A stretch of DNA of 19,119 nt from Rhodospirillaceae bacterium (GCA_013349695.1 DUZD01000019.1:1-19119); one strand, 5' to 3'; shown: positions 7,797 through 14,628, numbered from the stretch's first letter. Numbers and translations are program-made. The notes: a model not told the origin generated them from the letters alone.

Positions 7797-8142
7797 GCGG
7801 CTCATTGCCGCCTTCAAGCACATGAGCATCAGCGTCCTGGCGACGTTGTTCGACAGCTATTCCGGCCAAATCTTCGAGACGGCCGGTGAGAAACCCGGAC
7901 GGCAAATGACCTTATCTCGTCAAGACCCCTAGTTGTTGAAACGGACAAATCCTATGTCGACATCGCCTACGTTACGAAAAAAAATTAACCACCGATGGTT
8001 TATCGTCGACGTCATTGCCGACAAGGGCATAAGCGAACTGAAGGTGCGCCAGTCCGAATACCGCTGGCTATTGAAAATGGACGGCAATGAAGGGTTGATC
8101 AAGGCCCTGAACGACAAGGCCGACCAATTGATCTCGGAGTAA
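7797..8142 (+). pseudogene. Decayed second copy of mlaC, truncated at the 5' end and frameshifted
   Basis: Conceptual translation in changing frames follows the intact mlaC just downstream. The first block (7801-7923) gives LIAAFKHMSIS then FDSYSGQIFETAGE, matching LLAAFRRMSIS and FDSYSGQSFKTVGE. It ends at a TAG. A frame shift gives LVVETDKSYVDIAYV, and a second shift gives HRWFIVDVIADKGIS, VRQSEYRWLL and LNDKADQLISE, matching the MlaC C-terminus. The N-terminal half, about 95 residues with the signal peptide, is absent. At least two frameshifts and one stop make it non-functional. The tail from 7933 remains open, but it has no plausible export signal. It ends directly before the intact gene, so a tandem duplication followed by decay is the simplest history. 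Confidence 0.82.
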
Positions 8143-8148
8143 ATGCAC

Positions 8149-8763
8149 ATGACCGTCAATCGCCCCGTCTATAAGTATTTGATTTTCATTATTTATTTTC
8201 TGGCTTTTCTTTCCCCCTCGGCGGCCAGCGAATCGGCGCGCGCGGTTGTCGAGGAATTCCATGACAGCTTGATAGCCATCATGAAAGAGGCGCGGCAACT
8301 TGGCACCAAGGGGCGTTATAAACAATTGGCGCCTAAATTCGATCAGGCATTCAATAAACGTCGGATGATCCGGGTCGCAACCGGCCGATTCTGGAAAGGT
8401 GCGAGCGAAGCCGAACAGGCCGATCTGCTCGCCGCCTTTCGGCGAATGAGCATCAGCACTTACGCCTTCCAATTCGATAGCTATTCCGGCCAGAGCTTCA
8501 AAACCGTCGGCGAAAGAACGGGACCGAAAAAAAGTGCGCTGGTCGAAACCCAGATTCTCGATAGCAGTGGCCCAAAAGCGGATCTCACTTACGTTTTAGA
8601 GAAAGTCGAGGGCCATTGGTTGATTGTCGATATTCTGCTCGACAATTCCATTTCCCAGTTGGCCGTGCGCCGTTCCGAATACCGCCGCTTGCTGGGCAAG
8701 AAAGGCGTCGATGGGCTGATCGCCGCATTGAACGGGATGTCCGACCAGCTCATCGCCCCGTAG
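8149..8763 (+). CDS. mlaC: MlaC/Ttg2D-family periplasmic phospholipid-binding protein
   Basis: MlaC shuttles phospholipids across the periplasm between MlaA in the outer membrane and the MlaFEDB ABC transporter in the inner membrane. The 204-residue product begins with a hydrophobic signal peptide ending near SPSAA. The Tol-tolerance/Ttg2 domain follows: VVEEFHDSLIAIMKEA, FDQAFNKRRMIRVATGRFW, FDSYSGQSF, and a C-terminal VRRSEYRRLL. The ATG at 8149 is preferred to 8143 because GGAG at 8135-8138 is 9-10 bases away from it and only about 4 from the earlier ATG. The gene follows a decayed copy of itself and is divergent from mlaA. The transporter genes mlaFEDB are not in the window. Confidence 0.9.
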   Translation: MTVNRPVYKYLIFIIYFLAFLSPSAASESARAVVEEFHDSLIAIMKEARQLGTKGRYKQLAPKFDQAFNKRRMIRVATGRFWKGASEAEQADLLAAFRRMSISTYAFQFDSYSGQSFKTVGERTGPKKSALVETQILDSSGPKADLTYVLEKVEGHWLIVDILLDNSISQLAVRRSEYRRLLGKKGVDGLIAALNGMSDQLIAP

Positions 8764-8787
8764 CCGCTTGAACGGATAATGCTCTGT

Positions 8788-8845
8788 TGTATCGGCTCCA
8801 ACGGATGGCACCCTTCGGGAACCATCCGTTGGAGCGGTCGATACA
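8788..8845. terminator. Long hairpin, probable bidirectional terminator
   Basis: A perfect 13-bp stem (CTCCAACGGATGG at 8796-8808 with its complement at 8822-8834) encloses a 13-base loop that itself contains CCC-TTC-GGG. Outside it TGTATCG (8788-8794) pairs with CGATACA (8839-8845). It lies between the convergent ends of mlaC and the dehydrogenase. No T-run of note follows on either strand, so it may work as an mRNA-protecting or Rho-assisted structure rather than a classic terminator. Confidence 0.6.
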
Positions 8846-8870
8846 CGGCTTTCAATGAATCGGATTGTCG

Positions 8871-9857
8871 TCAAAAAGCCTCGCCGAGCACCCGGTCGGG
8901 CGGTTTGTGGCCGTCGATGAAAGTCTGGATGTTGATCAGCACCTTCTCGCCCATGTCCCGTCGGCCCTCGATCGTCGCCGATCCCATGTGCGGCAGCAGA
9001 ATGACGTTGTCCATATTGAGAAGCCTTGCATTCAATGCCGGTTCGCTCTCGTAGACGTCCAGTCCGGCGCCGGCGATTTCGCCGGCCTCCAGCAAGCCGA
9101 CGAGGGCGTTTTCGTCGATGACCTCGCCACGCGCCGTATTGACCAGGTAAGCCTGGGGTTGCAGAAGCTTCAGCCGCCGCTCGGAGAGCAGATGATAAGT
9201 GGCCGGCGTGTGCGGGCAGTTTACGGAAATGATGTCCATCCGCGCCAGCATCTGATCCAGGCTTTCCCAATAAGTAGCTTCCAATTCGGCTTCCATTTCG
9301 TGGCCGACCCGGCGCCGATTGTGGTAGTGAATGGACAGCCCGAACCCCCGCCCGCGGCGGGCCACCGCGGAACCGATTCGGCCCATGCCGATGATGCCGA
9401 GGCGCTTGCCGGAGATGCGCTGACCCAGCATCCAGGTCGGCGACCATCCTTTCCATTCCCCCGCCCGCAAGATCCGTTCGCCTTCGGCCAGACGCCGGGG
9501 CACGGCCAAAATCAATGCCATGGTCATGTCGGCGGTGTCCTCGGTGAGAACGTCCGGCGTGTTGGTGACGGTAATCCCCCGCTCGGCGGCGGCGGCCAGA
9601 TCGATATGGTCGACGCCGGTGCCGTAATTGGCGATCAGACGCAACTTCCGGCTGGCGTCGGCAAGAACCGCGGCGTCGATGCGGTCGGTGACGGTGGGGA
9701 CGAGAACGTCCACCTCTCCCACCGCCGCCGACAACTGGGCGCTGTTCATGGGCTCGTCGTTCAGGTTCAGCCGCGCGTCGAACAATTCCATCATCCGCGT
9801 TTCGATGACGTGGGGAAGCTTGCGCGTGACCACAACCAACGGCTTTTTTTTCGGCAT
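8871..9857 (-). CDS. D-isomer-specific 2-hydroxyacid dehydrogenase (glyoxylate reductase-like)
   Basis: The 328-residue protein is an NAD(P)H-dependent D-2-hydroxyacid dehydrogenase, closest in feel to glyoxylate/hydroxypyruvate reductases. The N-terminal catalytic half contains NYGTGVDHIDL and NTPDVLTEDTADM. The cofactor loop GMGRIG is at 157-162. Arg243 (NTARGEVID), Glu270 or Glu272 (GLDVYESEP) and His290 (LLPHMGSAT) form the expected catalytic set. NRR after the second Rossmann strand (about 180-182) suggests NADPH preference. The ATG at 9857 fits the family N-terminus; the frame extends upstream to a TTG at 9938, but that segment looks non-coding. The ribosome site is weak. It stands alone, convergent with mlaC and divergent from the SH3 gene. 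The exact substrate is not determinable. Confidence 0.93.
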   Translation of the reverse strand: MPKKKPLVVVTRKLPHVIETRMMELFDARLNLNDEPMNSAQLSAAVGEVDVLVPTVTDRIDAAVLADASRKLRLIANYGTGVDHIDLAAAAERGITVTNTPDVLTEDTADMTMALILAVPRRLAEGERILRAGEWKGWSPTWMLGQRISGKRLGIIGMGRIGSAVARRGRGFGLSIHYHNRRRVGHEMEAELEATYWESLDQMLARMDIISVNCPHTPATYHLLSERRLKLLQPQAYLVNTARGEVIDENALVGLLEAGEIAGAGLDVYESEPALNARLLNMDNVILLPHMGSATIEGRRDMGEKVLINIQTFIDGHKPPDRVLGEAF

Positions 9858-9970
9858 GAAATCTTTTTTTCGTGTCCCGCCGCCATGAACTTGATGCCAG
9901 CACTTGCGCCCCAGACAGCGGCCGTCAGGCCATAGCAATATGCCGTGCCCATGTCCAGCGCCGCGTCGCC

Positions 9971-9991
9971 GGTTGCCGGTTGCCGGTTGCC
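9971..9991. repeat. Three tandem copies of GGTTGCC
   Basis: Three perfect copies of the 7-mer GGTTGCC stand head to tail, flanked on both sides by partial copies (GCC before, GG after). They lie in the gap between the divergent dehydrogenase and SH3 genes. Such short repeats often vary in copy number by slippage; no function is suggested. Confidence 0.8.
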
Positions 9992-10007
9992 GGCGGTAAA
10001 GGCTGCC

Positions 10008-10038
10008 TTGACCTCGGGCATCGGGGCGGTCCTATAAT
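10008..10038 (+). promoter_or_regulatory. Sigma-70-type promoter for the SH3-domain gene
   Basis: TTGACC (10008-10013) and a perfect TATAAT (10033-10038) are separated by 19 bases, slightly long. Transcription would begin near 10045. This excludes the ATG at 10037, which lies inside the -10 box, and supports the ATG at 10088 as the start of the SH3 gene. Confidence 0.5.
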
Positions 10039-10087
10039 GGCGGTGAGATCGTTCCAGCTTTCATCGGTTTTTTACCTCGCAACGACA

Positions 10088-10594
10088 ATGTCGCCAACCC
10101 GCAGCGGTTTCCTGGCTCTTGCCTGTACCCTCTTCCTCGCCGCCACGGCGACCGCCCTGGCGGTGGCGGAGGGCACAGGCCTGCCATTGCCCCGGTTCGT
10201 CAGTTTACGGGCGACGGAAGTCAACATGCGGGCCGGACCGGGCGTCCAGTATCCGGTGGAATGGGTGTACCACCGCCAGAAACTGCCGGTGGAAATCATC
10301 GCCGAGTACAACACCTGGCGAAAAGTGCGCGATTGGCAGGGTACGCAAGGCTGGATCCACTCGAGCATGCTGGACGGGCGGCGCTTCATCATCGTCACCG
10401 GCGCCAAGCGCACGATCAGACGCAAGGCGGCCGCCAAAAGCGCGCCGGTGGCGCGGGCCGAAACGGGGGTCATCGGCCAACTGACCCGATGCCCGGACGG
10501 CGGGAATTGGTGCGAGGTCGAGATCGGCGGCCACAAGGGATGGCTGCGAAAGGTCGATTTCTGGGGCGTCCACCGCGACGAGGTGGTGGAGTAG
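10088..10594 (+). CDS. Exported SH3-like domain protein
   Basis: The 168-residue product has a hydrophobic signal peptide (about residues 9-26, ending near ALA) and then two bacterial SH3-like repeats. The first is marked by SLRATEVNMRAGPGVQYPV and GWIHSSML; the second, shorter and more divergent, by LTRCPDGGNWCEVEIGGHKGWLRK. Such periplasmic SH3 modules are common in alphaproteobacteria and are thought to bind cell-wall peptides, but this subgroup (COG3807-like) has no firm function. A longer frame upstream is open, yet the promoter at 10008-10038 and the signal peptide position favour ATG 10088. No good ribosome site is seen there, so the start is uncertain. The gene is convergent with the DUF3501 gene, 10 bases apart. 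Confidence 0.8.
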   Translation: MSPTRSGFLALACTLFLAATATALAVAEGTGLPLPRFVSLRATEVNMRAGPGVQYPVEWVYHRQKLPVEIIAEYNTWRKVRDWQGTQGWIHSSMLDGRRFIIVTGAKRTIRRKAAAKSAPVARAETGVIGQLTRCPDGGNWCEVEIGGHKGWLRKVDFWGVHRDEVVE

Positions 10595-10604
10595 TCCAGC
10601 GGAC

Positions 10605-11192
10605 TCAATCGAAATCCCAGGCCAGGACCTGGCGGACGCTTTCGGGCATTGTCGCCATGTGGCGGTATTTTTCGTGGCCGATGCCGACGGTCACGGCGGC
10701 GCCGGAGCGGCGGAATTTTTCCACCTGCCCGGGCGTGAAAGGAAAGTGCAGGAAATGAATCGATGACGCCTTGCCTTCGGACGAGGTCCGTTCGACGTCG
10801 TCCTCGGGCACGGCCTTGACGGTCTCGCCGTCGACGCGCAAGGCGACGGTTTCCTCGACGCCGCCTAGCCCGGCCAGGATACGGCCGCGGCGTTCGGCGT
10901 CGTCGATCTCGAACATCAAGGTGGCGACGAGTTCGCTGCCTTTGGGAATCAGCGGGTTGTAGGCCGCCAATTCATCGGCGATCCGCGCCTCGCCGCCGGG
11001 CTCGATATAAAGCATTTCGTGGACCTGATGCCACATGGTCTCGAAGCACTCGAAATAAAAGGAGGCGTCGGGACCGACGGCGAGACGGCGGTTTTTCTTC
11101 AGTTCCGTCACCGCCCGCCGGCGCTCGGACCGGACCTTGGCGTATTCGTCCATCGGCATGATGTCGGCGCCGGTGAGTTCATGTTTCGCCAT
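10605..11192 (-). CDS. DUF3501 family protein
   Basis: The 195-residue protein matches my memory of the DUF3501 family, whose biochemical role is not known. Visible conserved-looking blocks are DIMPMDEYAKVRSERRR, FECFETMWHQVHEMLYIE, and a C-terminal SSIHFLHFPFT. There is no signal peptide, membrane helix or cysteine cluster, so it is probably cytoplasmic and not itself an Fe-S protein. It is the last gene of a four-gene run irr-rbr-FeS-DUF3501, 10 bases after the Fe-S gene. The tight spacing argues for a shared function, perhaps as an accessory or binding partner of the Fe-S protein. The family call is fairly safe; the role is inference. Confidence 0.82.
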   Translation of the reverse strand: MAKHELTGADIMPMDEYAKVRSERRRAVTELKKNRRLAVGPDASFYFECFETMWHQVHEMLYIEPGGEARIADELAAYNPLIPKGSELVATLMFEIDDAERRGRILAGLGGVEETVALRVDGETVKAVPEDDVERTSSEGKASSIHFLHFPFTPGQVEKFRRSGAAVTVGIGHEKYRHMATMPESVRQVLAWDFD

Positions 11193-11202
11193 TGACGAGC
11201 TC

Positions 11203-12540
11203 TCACAACCCGTAGGAACGGGCGATCAACTGTATGGGATGCTGGACCTGGCTTGGGCCAGTGGCGTCGCCGTCCAGGCCTTCGATTCCCTGGACAATGT
11301 GTTCACGAGCGAGAGGGCATTCGGAAACGACGTGGGCGGGGTTGCCTTTGGCCGCCTTGCGAATGACCGGTCCGCCCAGTTTCATGGCCAGATCGAAATT
11401 GCCCTTCATCATCCCCCAGGTGCCGCCGTGCCCCGAACAGCGCTCGATCACTGAAACCTCGGTATCGGGCAGAAGGCGCAACATCTCGGCGCCTTTCCGG
11501 CCCATGTTCTGGGCGCGGGCGTGACAGGCGATGTGAACGGCGATGCCGCCGTCCAGGGGCGAGAGGCCTTCGGCAAGGCCCTCCTTGCCGGCGATGTCAA
11601 TGATGTATTCGCTGGCGTCGAAGGTGGCTTGGCTCAGGCTCTTCACGTCCTCGTTGCCGGGCAGGATCAACGGCCATTCGAGCTTCAACATCAACGAGCA
11701 GGAGGGAAGCAGGGAAACGACGTCGTAGCCTTTGCCGATCCACCCCCGCATTTCCGCCGCCACCTTGGCGGTGCTGCCGGCGACGCGGGCGATGTCGCCT
11801 TGCTCCAATTGCGGCATCCCGCAACAGGCCGGGTAGACGGTCTCCGTTTCGATTCCGTTCCGGGCCAGCACCGCCCGCGCCGCCTGGCCGATGCCGGGAC
11901 TGTTGTAGTTGCTAAAACAGGTGGCGAAGATCACCGCCTTGCGGCCGTGGGCCGGAGCCTGGAGGTTGACCTCCAAGGGTTCGGACCGGGCCAGTTTCTG
12001 GAAGGTCTTGGCATGATATTTGGGCAGCGCCGCCTTTCGGTGAACGCCGGCCAGGGTTTCCATGAGCGGACGGGTCAGACGGTTGGAGCGATCCGTCGCC
12101 CAGTTGACGATAGCCGGCATCGAACAGCCCAAACGGCCATTGCGGTCGGTTTCGGTGAGTTGGCGCTTGGCGAAACCGATGCCGCCCTTTTGCGCCCCAG
12201 CGGCCCGGTGGCGCAGTATGAGATGGGGAAAATCAATGTTGAACTCATGCGGAGGCACATAAGGACACTTGGTCATGAAGCACATGTCGCAGAGCGTGCA
12301 GGCATCCACCACCGTCTTCAGGCTGGCGCTCTCGACAGCCGCCAATTCGCCGCTGGCGGTGGCGTCGATCAGATCGAACAGGCGCGGAAAACTGTCGCAA
12401 AGATTGAAGCAGCGGCGGCAGCCGTGGCAAATGTCGAATACCCGGCGCAATTCGGCGTCAAGCTTCTCCGCGTCGAAGAAGTCCGAATTCCGCCATGCAA
12501 TCGGGTGCCGTGTGGGCGCTTCCAGGCCGCCTTCCCGCAT
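11203..12540 (-). CDS. GlpC/HdrD-like (Fe-S)-binding protein with two CCG domains
   Basis: The 445-residue protein carries two [4Fe-4S] motifs near its N-terminus, Cys38-41-44-48 (CHGCRRCFNLC) and Cys81-84-87-92 (CTLCDMCFMTKC). Two cysteine-rich CCG-type domains follow, as in heterodisulfide reductase HdrB/HdrD and GlpC: one with YPACCGMPQLEQGD and PSCSLML, the other with HIACHARAQNMG, RCSGHGGTWG and SECPLA. Such proteins relay electrons between quinone or soluble donors and a partner. ATG 12540 follows AGGGG closely and is preferred to GTG 12546. It is soluble by inspection. Placed directly after rubrerythrin and before DUF3501, it is a candidate electron donor to that peroxidase. GlpC proper would sit beside glpA/glpB, which are absent here. 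Confidence 0.88.
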   Translation of the reverse strand: MREGGLEAPTRHPIAWRNSDFFDAEKLDAELRRVFDICHGCRRCFNLCDSFPRLFDLIDATASGELAAVESASLKTVVDACTLCDMCFMTKCPYVPPHEFNIDFPHLILRHRAAGAQKGGIGFAKRQLTETDRNGRLGCSMPAIVNWATDRSNRLTRPLMETLAGVHRKAALPKYHAKTFQKLARSEPLEVNLQAPAHGRKAVIFATCFSNYNSPGIGQAARAVLARNGIETETVYPACCGMPQLEQGDIARVAGSTAKVAAEMRGWIGKGYDVVSLLPSCSLMLKLEWPLILPGNEDVKSLSQATFDASEYIIDIAGKEGLAEGLSPLDGGIAVHIACHARAQNMGRKGAEMLRLLPDTEVSVIERCSGHGGTWGMMKGNFDLAMKLGGPVIRKAAKGNPAHVVSECPLAREHIVQGIEGLDGDATGPSQVQHPIQLIARSYGL

Positions 12541-12571
12541 GACCACCCCTATTTAGCCTCGAAATGGCGGC

Positions 12572-12595
12572 GGGAAACCCCGTGCAAGGTTCCCC
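12572..12595 (-). other. Intercistronic hairpin between rbr and the Fe-S gene
   Basis: Arms at 12572-12579 and 12588-12595 form an 8-bp stem in RNA, with one G-U pair, around an 8-base loop. It lies in the roughly 87-bp gap after rubrerythrin. Such a hairpin could protect the rbr part of the transcript or attenuate transcription into the Fe-S gene, giving more rubrerythrin than Fe-S protein. No T-run follows. Confidence 0.4.
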
Positions 12596-12627
12596 GGCCG
12601 CTGTTTCGCGCCATCGAAAGGCTTCTT

Positions 12628-13047
12628 TCAGCTTAAGGCGATGAGGGCTTTCTGGAACCGGCCAGCGTGGGACTTTTCGGCCTTGGCCAGGGTTTCGAAC
12701 CAGTCGGCGATCTCGTCGAAACCTTCCTCGCGGGCCGATTTCGCCATGCCGGGGTACATGTCCGTGTATTCGTGGGTCTCGCCGGCAATTGCGGCCTTTA
12801 AATTGTCGTCCGTCGGACCGATGGGCAGGCCGGTCGCCGGATCGCCGATTTCTTCCAGGTATTCGAGATGACCATGGGCATGGCCGGTCTCGCCCTCGGC
12901 GGTCGAACGAAAGACGGTGGCGACGTCGTTATAACCCTCGATGTCGGCCTTCTGAGCAAAATAGAGATAACGGCGGTTGGCTTGTGACTCGCCAGCGAAC
13001 GCGGCTTTTAGGTTTCTTTCTGTTTTCGTTCCATTTAATGCGGTCAT
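12628..13047 (-). CDS. rbr: Rubrerythrin (diiron domain only)
   Basis: The 139-residue protein is a rubrerythrin-family diiron peroxidase that reduces hydrogen peroxide to water in the cytoplasm. All expected iron ligands are present at family positions: Glu20 in AGESQANRRY, Glu53 and His56 in EGETGHAHGH, Glu90 and Glu93 in GETHEY, Glu124 and His127 in KAEKSHAGRF. The C-terminal rubredoxin domain of classical rubrerythrin (about 50 residues with CxxC pairs) is missing, so electrons must come from a partner, plausibly the Fe-S protein encoded next. The ribosome site GGGAGG is strong. The gene lies downstream of irr with a 152-bp regulatory gap, indicating its own promoter. Confidence 0.95.
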   Translation of the reverse strand: MTALNGTKTERNLKAAFAGESQANRRYLYFAQKADIEGYNDVATVFRSTAEGETGHAHGHLEYLEEIGDPATGLPIGPTDDNLKAAIAGETHEYTDMYPGMAKSAREEGFDEIADWFETLAKAEKSHAGRFQKALIALS

Positions 13048-13077
13048 ATTTTCCTCCCTTGGATTGCGTGAACGAAC

Positions 13078-13083
13078 TTAGAA
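13078..13083. promoter_or_regulatory. Irr-box-like half-site upstream of rbr
   Basis: TTAGAA here matches half of the Irr control element known from rhizobia (TTTAGAA...TTCTAAA). It is about 31 bases upstream of the rbr ATG, between the start codon and the promoter at 13117-13146. A second half-site with seven matching bases is found in front of irr itself (13672-13678). The opposite half is not well conserved. Confidence 0.3.
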
Positions 13084-13116
13084 TTGAGTGAGTTTCGCCG
13101 GAACGGTGGCAAGCCA

Positions 13117-13146
13117 TCAATAAACATGTGTGGGAAAATGAGTCAA
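13117..13146 (-). promoter_or_regulatory. rbr: Candidate promoter of rbr
   Basis: Minus-strand TTGACT (13141-13146) and TATTGA (13117-13122) are 18 bases apart. The -35 is good and the -10 only half matching, as expected for a regulated promoter. Just upstream of it, 13158-13201 is almost pure A/T and could act as an UP element or as a Fur-family binding region. Confidence 0.4.
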
Positions 13147-13199
13147 TCGTTTTTTGAACAATTATAAATTATATCATATCACTTTGATTTATCATATTA

Positions 13200-13622
13200 T
13201 TATGGAGATTCATCATCAATTCTGACGACCACGTCGACGCGATTTACGGCCTTTCCAGCCGGCGGTTTGGGCAATTTGACGAAGACGATTTCCTCGCTTG
13301 GAATGTCTTCAATGCCGCCCGATCCTTCGAAAAAAAAGTGGTGATGATCACGGGTATTGGTGTCGAAATAGGAGCGGGCGGCATCGACCACGATCTCCCT
13401 GAGCAGACCACGGGCGGTGAACTGATGCAGGGTATTGTAAACCGTCGCAAGCGAAACGCGAATGGACGCGCCCGACGCCTCGGCATGGAGTTGTTCGGCG
13501 GTGACGTGACGGTCCTTGCCTTCGAACAGCAGCCTGGAAAGAGCCAAGCGTTGGCGTGTCGGACGCAAGCCCGCCGCCCGCAACCGTTCGAGCGAATGAC
13601 TTTGGTATCTTGTTTTCCTCAT
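13200..13622 (-). CDS. irr: Irr-type Fur-family iron response regulator
   Basis: The 140-residue product has the Fur winged-helix fold: RLRAAGLRPTRQRLALSRLL then SLATVYNTLHQFTARGLL at about 56-74. The dimer half contains SYFDTNTRDHHHFFFE, with the His93-95 triplet typical of Irr, and the C-terminus LPKPPAGKAVNRVDVVVRI resembles rhizobial Irr. The C-terminal zinc CxxC pairs of Fur and PerR are absent, supporting Irr. Irr senses heme/iron status and represses iron-storage and iron-using genes under low iron. An N-terminal heme regulatory motif is absent, as in many alphaproteobacterial Irr. ATG 13622 follows GAGGAA; longer upstream frames look non-coding. It heads the run toward rbr, so autoregulation and control of rbr are likely. 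PerR-like function is the alternative. Confidence 0.85.
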   Translation of the reverse strand: MRKTRYQSHSLERLRAAGLRPTRQRLALSRLLFEGKDRHVTAEQLHAEASGASIRVSLATVYNTLHQFTARGLLREIVVDAARSYFDTNTRDHHHFFFEGSGGIEDIPSEEIVFVKLPKPPAGKAVNRVDVVVRIDDESP

Positions 13623-13671
13623 ACCATTCCTCGTGTTAGCCAATCTTAAAGATTTGGCGCCCGACAAGCAA

Positions 13672-13678
13672 TTTAGAA
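13672..13678. promoter_or_regulatory. Irr-box-like half-site upstream of irr
   Basis: TTTAGAA matches one complete half of the Irr control element and lies about 50 bases upstream of the irr ATG, in the expected promoter zone. The other half (CAATACC after it) is degenerate. It is weak alone, but a similar half-site sits in front of rbr. Confidence 0.33.
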
Positions 13679-13802
13679 CAATACCATAAAGCCACGATTT
13701 TTTTTGCAAATATTGTCGGCTGCTCGGCGTTGTAAGTGGAATTCCACCGGTTTGTCCTCGGCGGACGGCGTTATGATCGGCCATTCATTTCTTGCCGGAG
13801 GG

Positions 13803-13890
13803 GCGGAAAGTGGCGAAATCGATAGACGCGCCAGACTCAAAATCTGGTTCCGGCAACGGAGCGCGGGTTCGGGTCCCGCCGCCCGCGCCA
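13803..13890 (+). tRNA. tRNA-Leu(CAA), possibly degenerate
   Basis: The cloverleaf is recognisable: D stem GCG/CGC, anticodon stem CCAGA/TCTGG around CTCAAAA (anticodon CAA at 13838-13840), a long variable arm TCCG-GCAA-CGGA typical of class II leucine tRNA, T stem GCGGG/CCCGC and an encoded CCA at 13888-13890. Several normally invariant positions are altered. The D loop has GA where G18-G19 is expected, the T loop TTCGGGT has G in place of A58, the discriminator is G rather than A, and only the first four acceptor pairs match (GCGG with CCGC). The 5' acceptor side appears damaged, with GCGGAAAG where about GCGGGCG would pair. It may be a tRNA pseudogene, a recent copy or an error-containing read. 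Confidence 0.75.
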
Positions 13891-14046
13891 ACAAAATCCT
13901 TTCCGCGTAAAAACATTTATCGGTGACGGGGCGGGCTCTTTGCATGCCTATCGGCCGTTCCATCCCGGCGATTGCCATGCCCGGCCCCGGCTGTTAAACC
14001 ACCGGCGCCCGTCCCGGCCTGAGCAGGCTTCTGGAGATCCCCCCCG

Positions 14047-14628
14047 GTGCTGCGACGCCTTTATGAATGGACCCTGCGCCTTTCGGCCCACCGCCATGCC
14101 ATCTGGGCGCTGGCCCTGATCTCGTTCGCCGAGAGCTCGGTCTTTCCGGTGCCGCCGGATGTTTTGTTAATCCCCATGGTGCTGGCGGCCCGCCGCCGGG
14201 CCTGGCGCATCGCCGCCGTGTGCACGGCGGCTTCGGTGCTGGGCGGGTTTTTGGGCTATGGCATCGGCGCTTTTTTCTTTGAAGTCCTGGGCCGGCCCCT
14301 GCTGGAAATCTACAACGCCACCGAAACCTTCGAGGAGGCCCGGGCGCTTTATAACGAGCAAGGCCTGCTGATCGTCTTCACCGCCGGCTTCAGTCCCATC
14401 CCTTACAAGATTTTTACCATCGCCAGCGGCGTCACCGGCATGGAGCCTTTCTCTTTCGCGCTGGCCTCCCTGGTTGGGCGGGGCGCCCGTTTCTTCATCG
14501 TCGCGGCCTTGCTGTGGAAATTCGGCGAACCCATTCTGGTCTTCATCGACAAGCACCTGGGCAAGCTGACCCTGGCCTTCGCCGCCCTCCTTTTCGGCGG
14601 TTTCTTCCTTCTCAAGTTCGCGCTGTAG
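14047..14628 (+). CDS. YqaA-family inner-membrane protein (VTT/DedA-related)
   Basis: The 193-residue product is a multi-span membrane protein resembling the YqaA branch of the DedA/VTT superfamily, whose members move or flip lipid carriers; this branch has no firm function. Visible family features are FAESSVFPVPPDVLLIPMVLA near residues 27-47 and AGFSPIPYKIFTIASGVTGM near 116-135, a re-entrant loop-like pair with conserved prolines. LVGRGARFFIVAALL and two C-terminal hydrophobic stretches follow. The GTG start has GGAGA about 10 bases upstream; no in-frame ATG is near. It precedes dsbB by 40 bases, on the same strand, so an operon with dsbB and coq7 is likely. Confidence 0.85.
   Translation: MLRRLYEWTLRLSAHRHAIWALALISFAESSVFPVPPDVLLIPMVLAARRRAWRIAAVCTAASVLGGFLGYGIGAFFFEVLGRPLLEIYNATETFEEARALYNEQGLLIVFTAGFSPIPYKIFTIASGVTGMEPFSFALASLVGRGARFFIVAALLWKFGEPILVFIDKHLGKLTLAFAALLFGGFFLLKFAL

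Noticed and set aside
8596..9903. Long open frame (435 codons) on the minus strand overlapping the dehydrogenase and the mlaC 3' end
   Set aside because: Its translation is rich in Arg, Gly and Pro with no family resemblance, and it overlaps the clearly coding dehydrogenase in another frame.
9971..9991. GGTTGCC copies as the start of a CRISPR array
   Set aside because: The copies are 7 bp long and adjoin directly without spacers; it is a simple tandem repeat.
10037..10039. ATG 10037 as start of the SH3-domain gene
   Set aside because: It overlaps a perfect TATAAT box, and the signal peptide would be displaced by 17 extra residues.
11521..12636. Plus-strand open frame of 371 codons opposite the Fe-S gene
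   Set aside because: It is antisense to a gene with eight ordered cluster cysteines; the frame stays open because of GC-rich codon structure.
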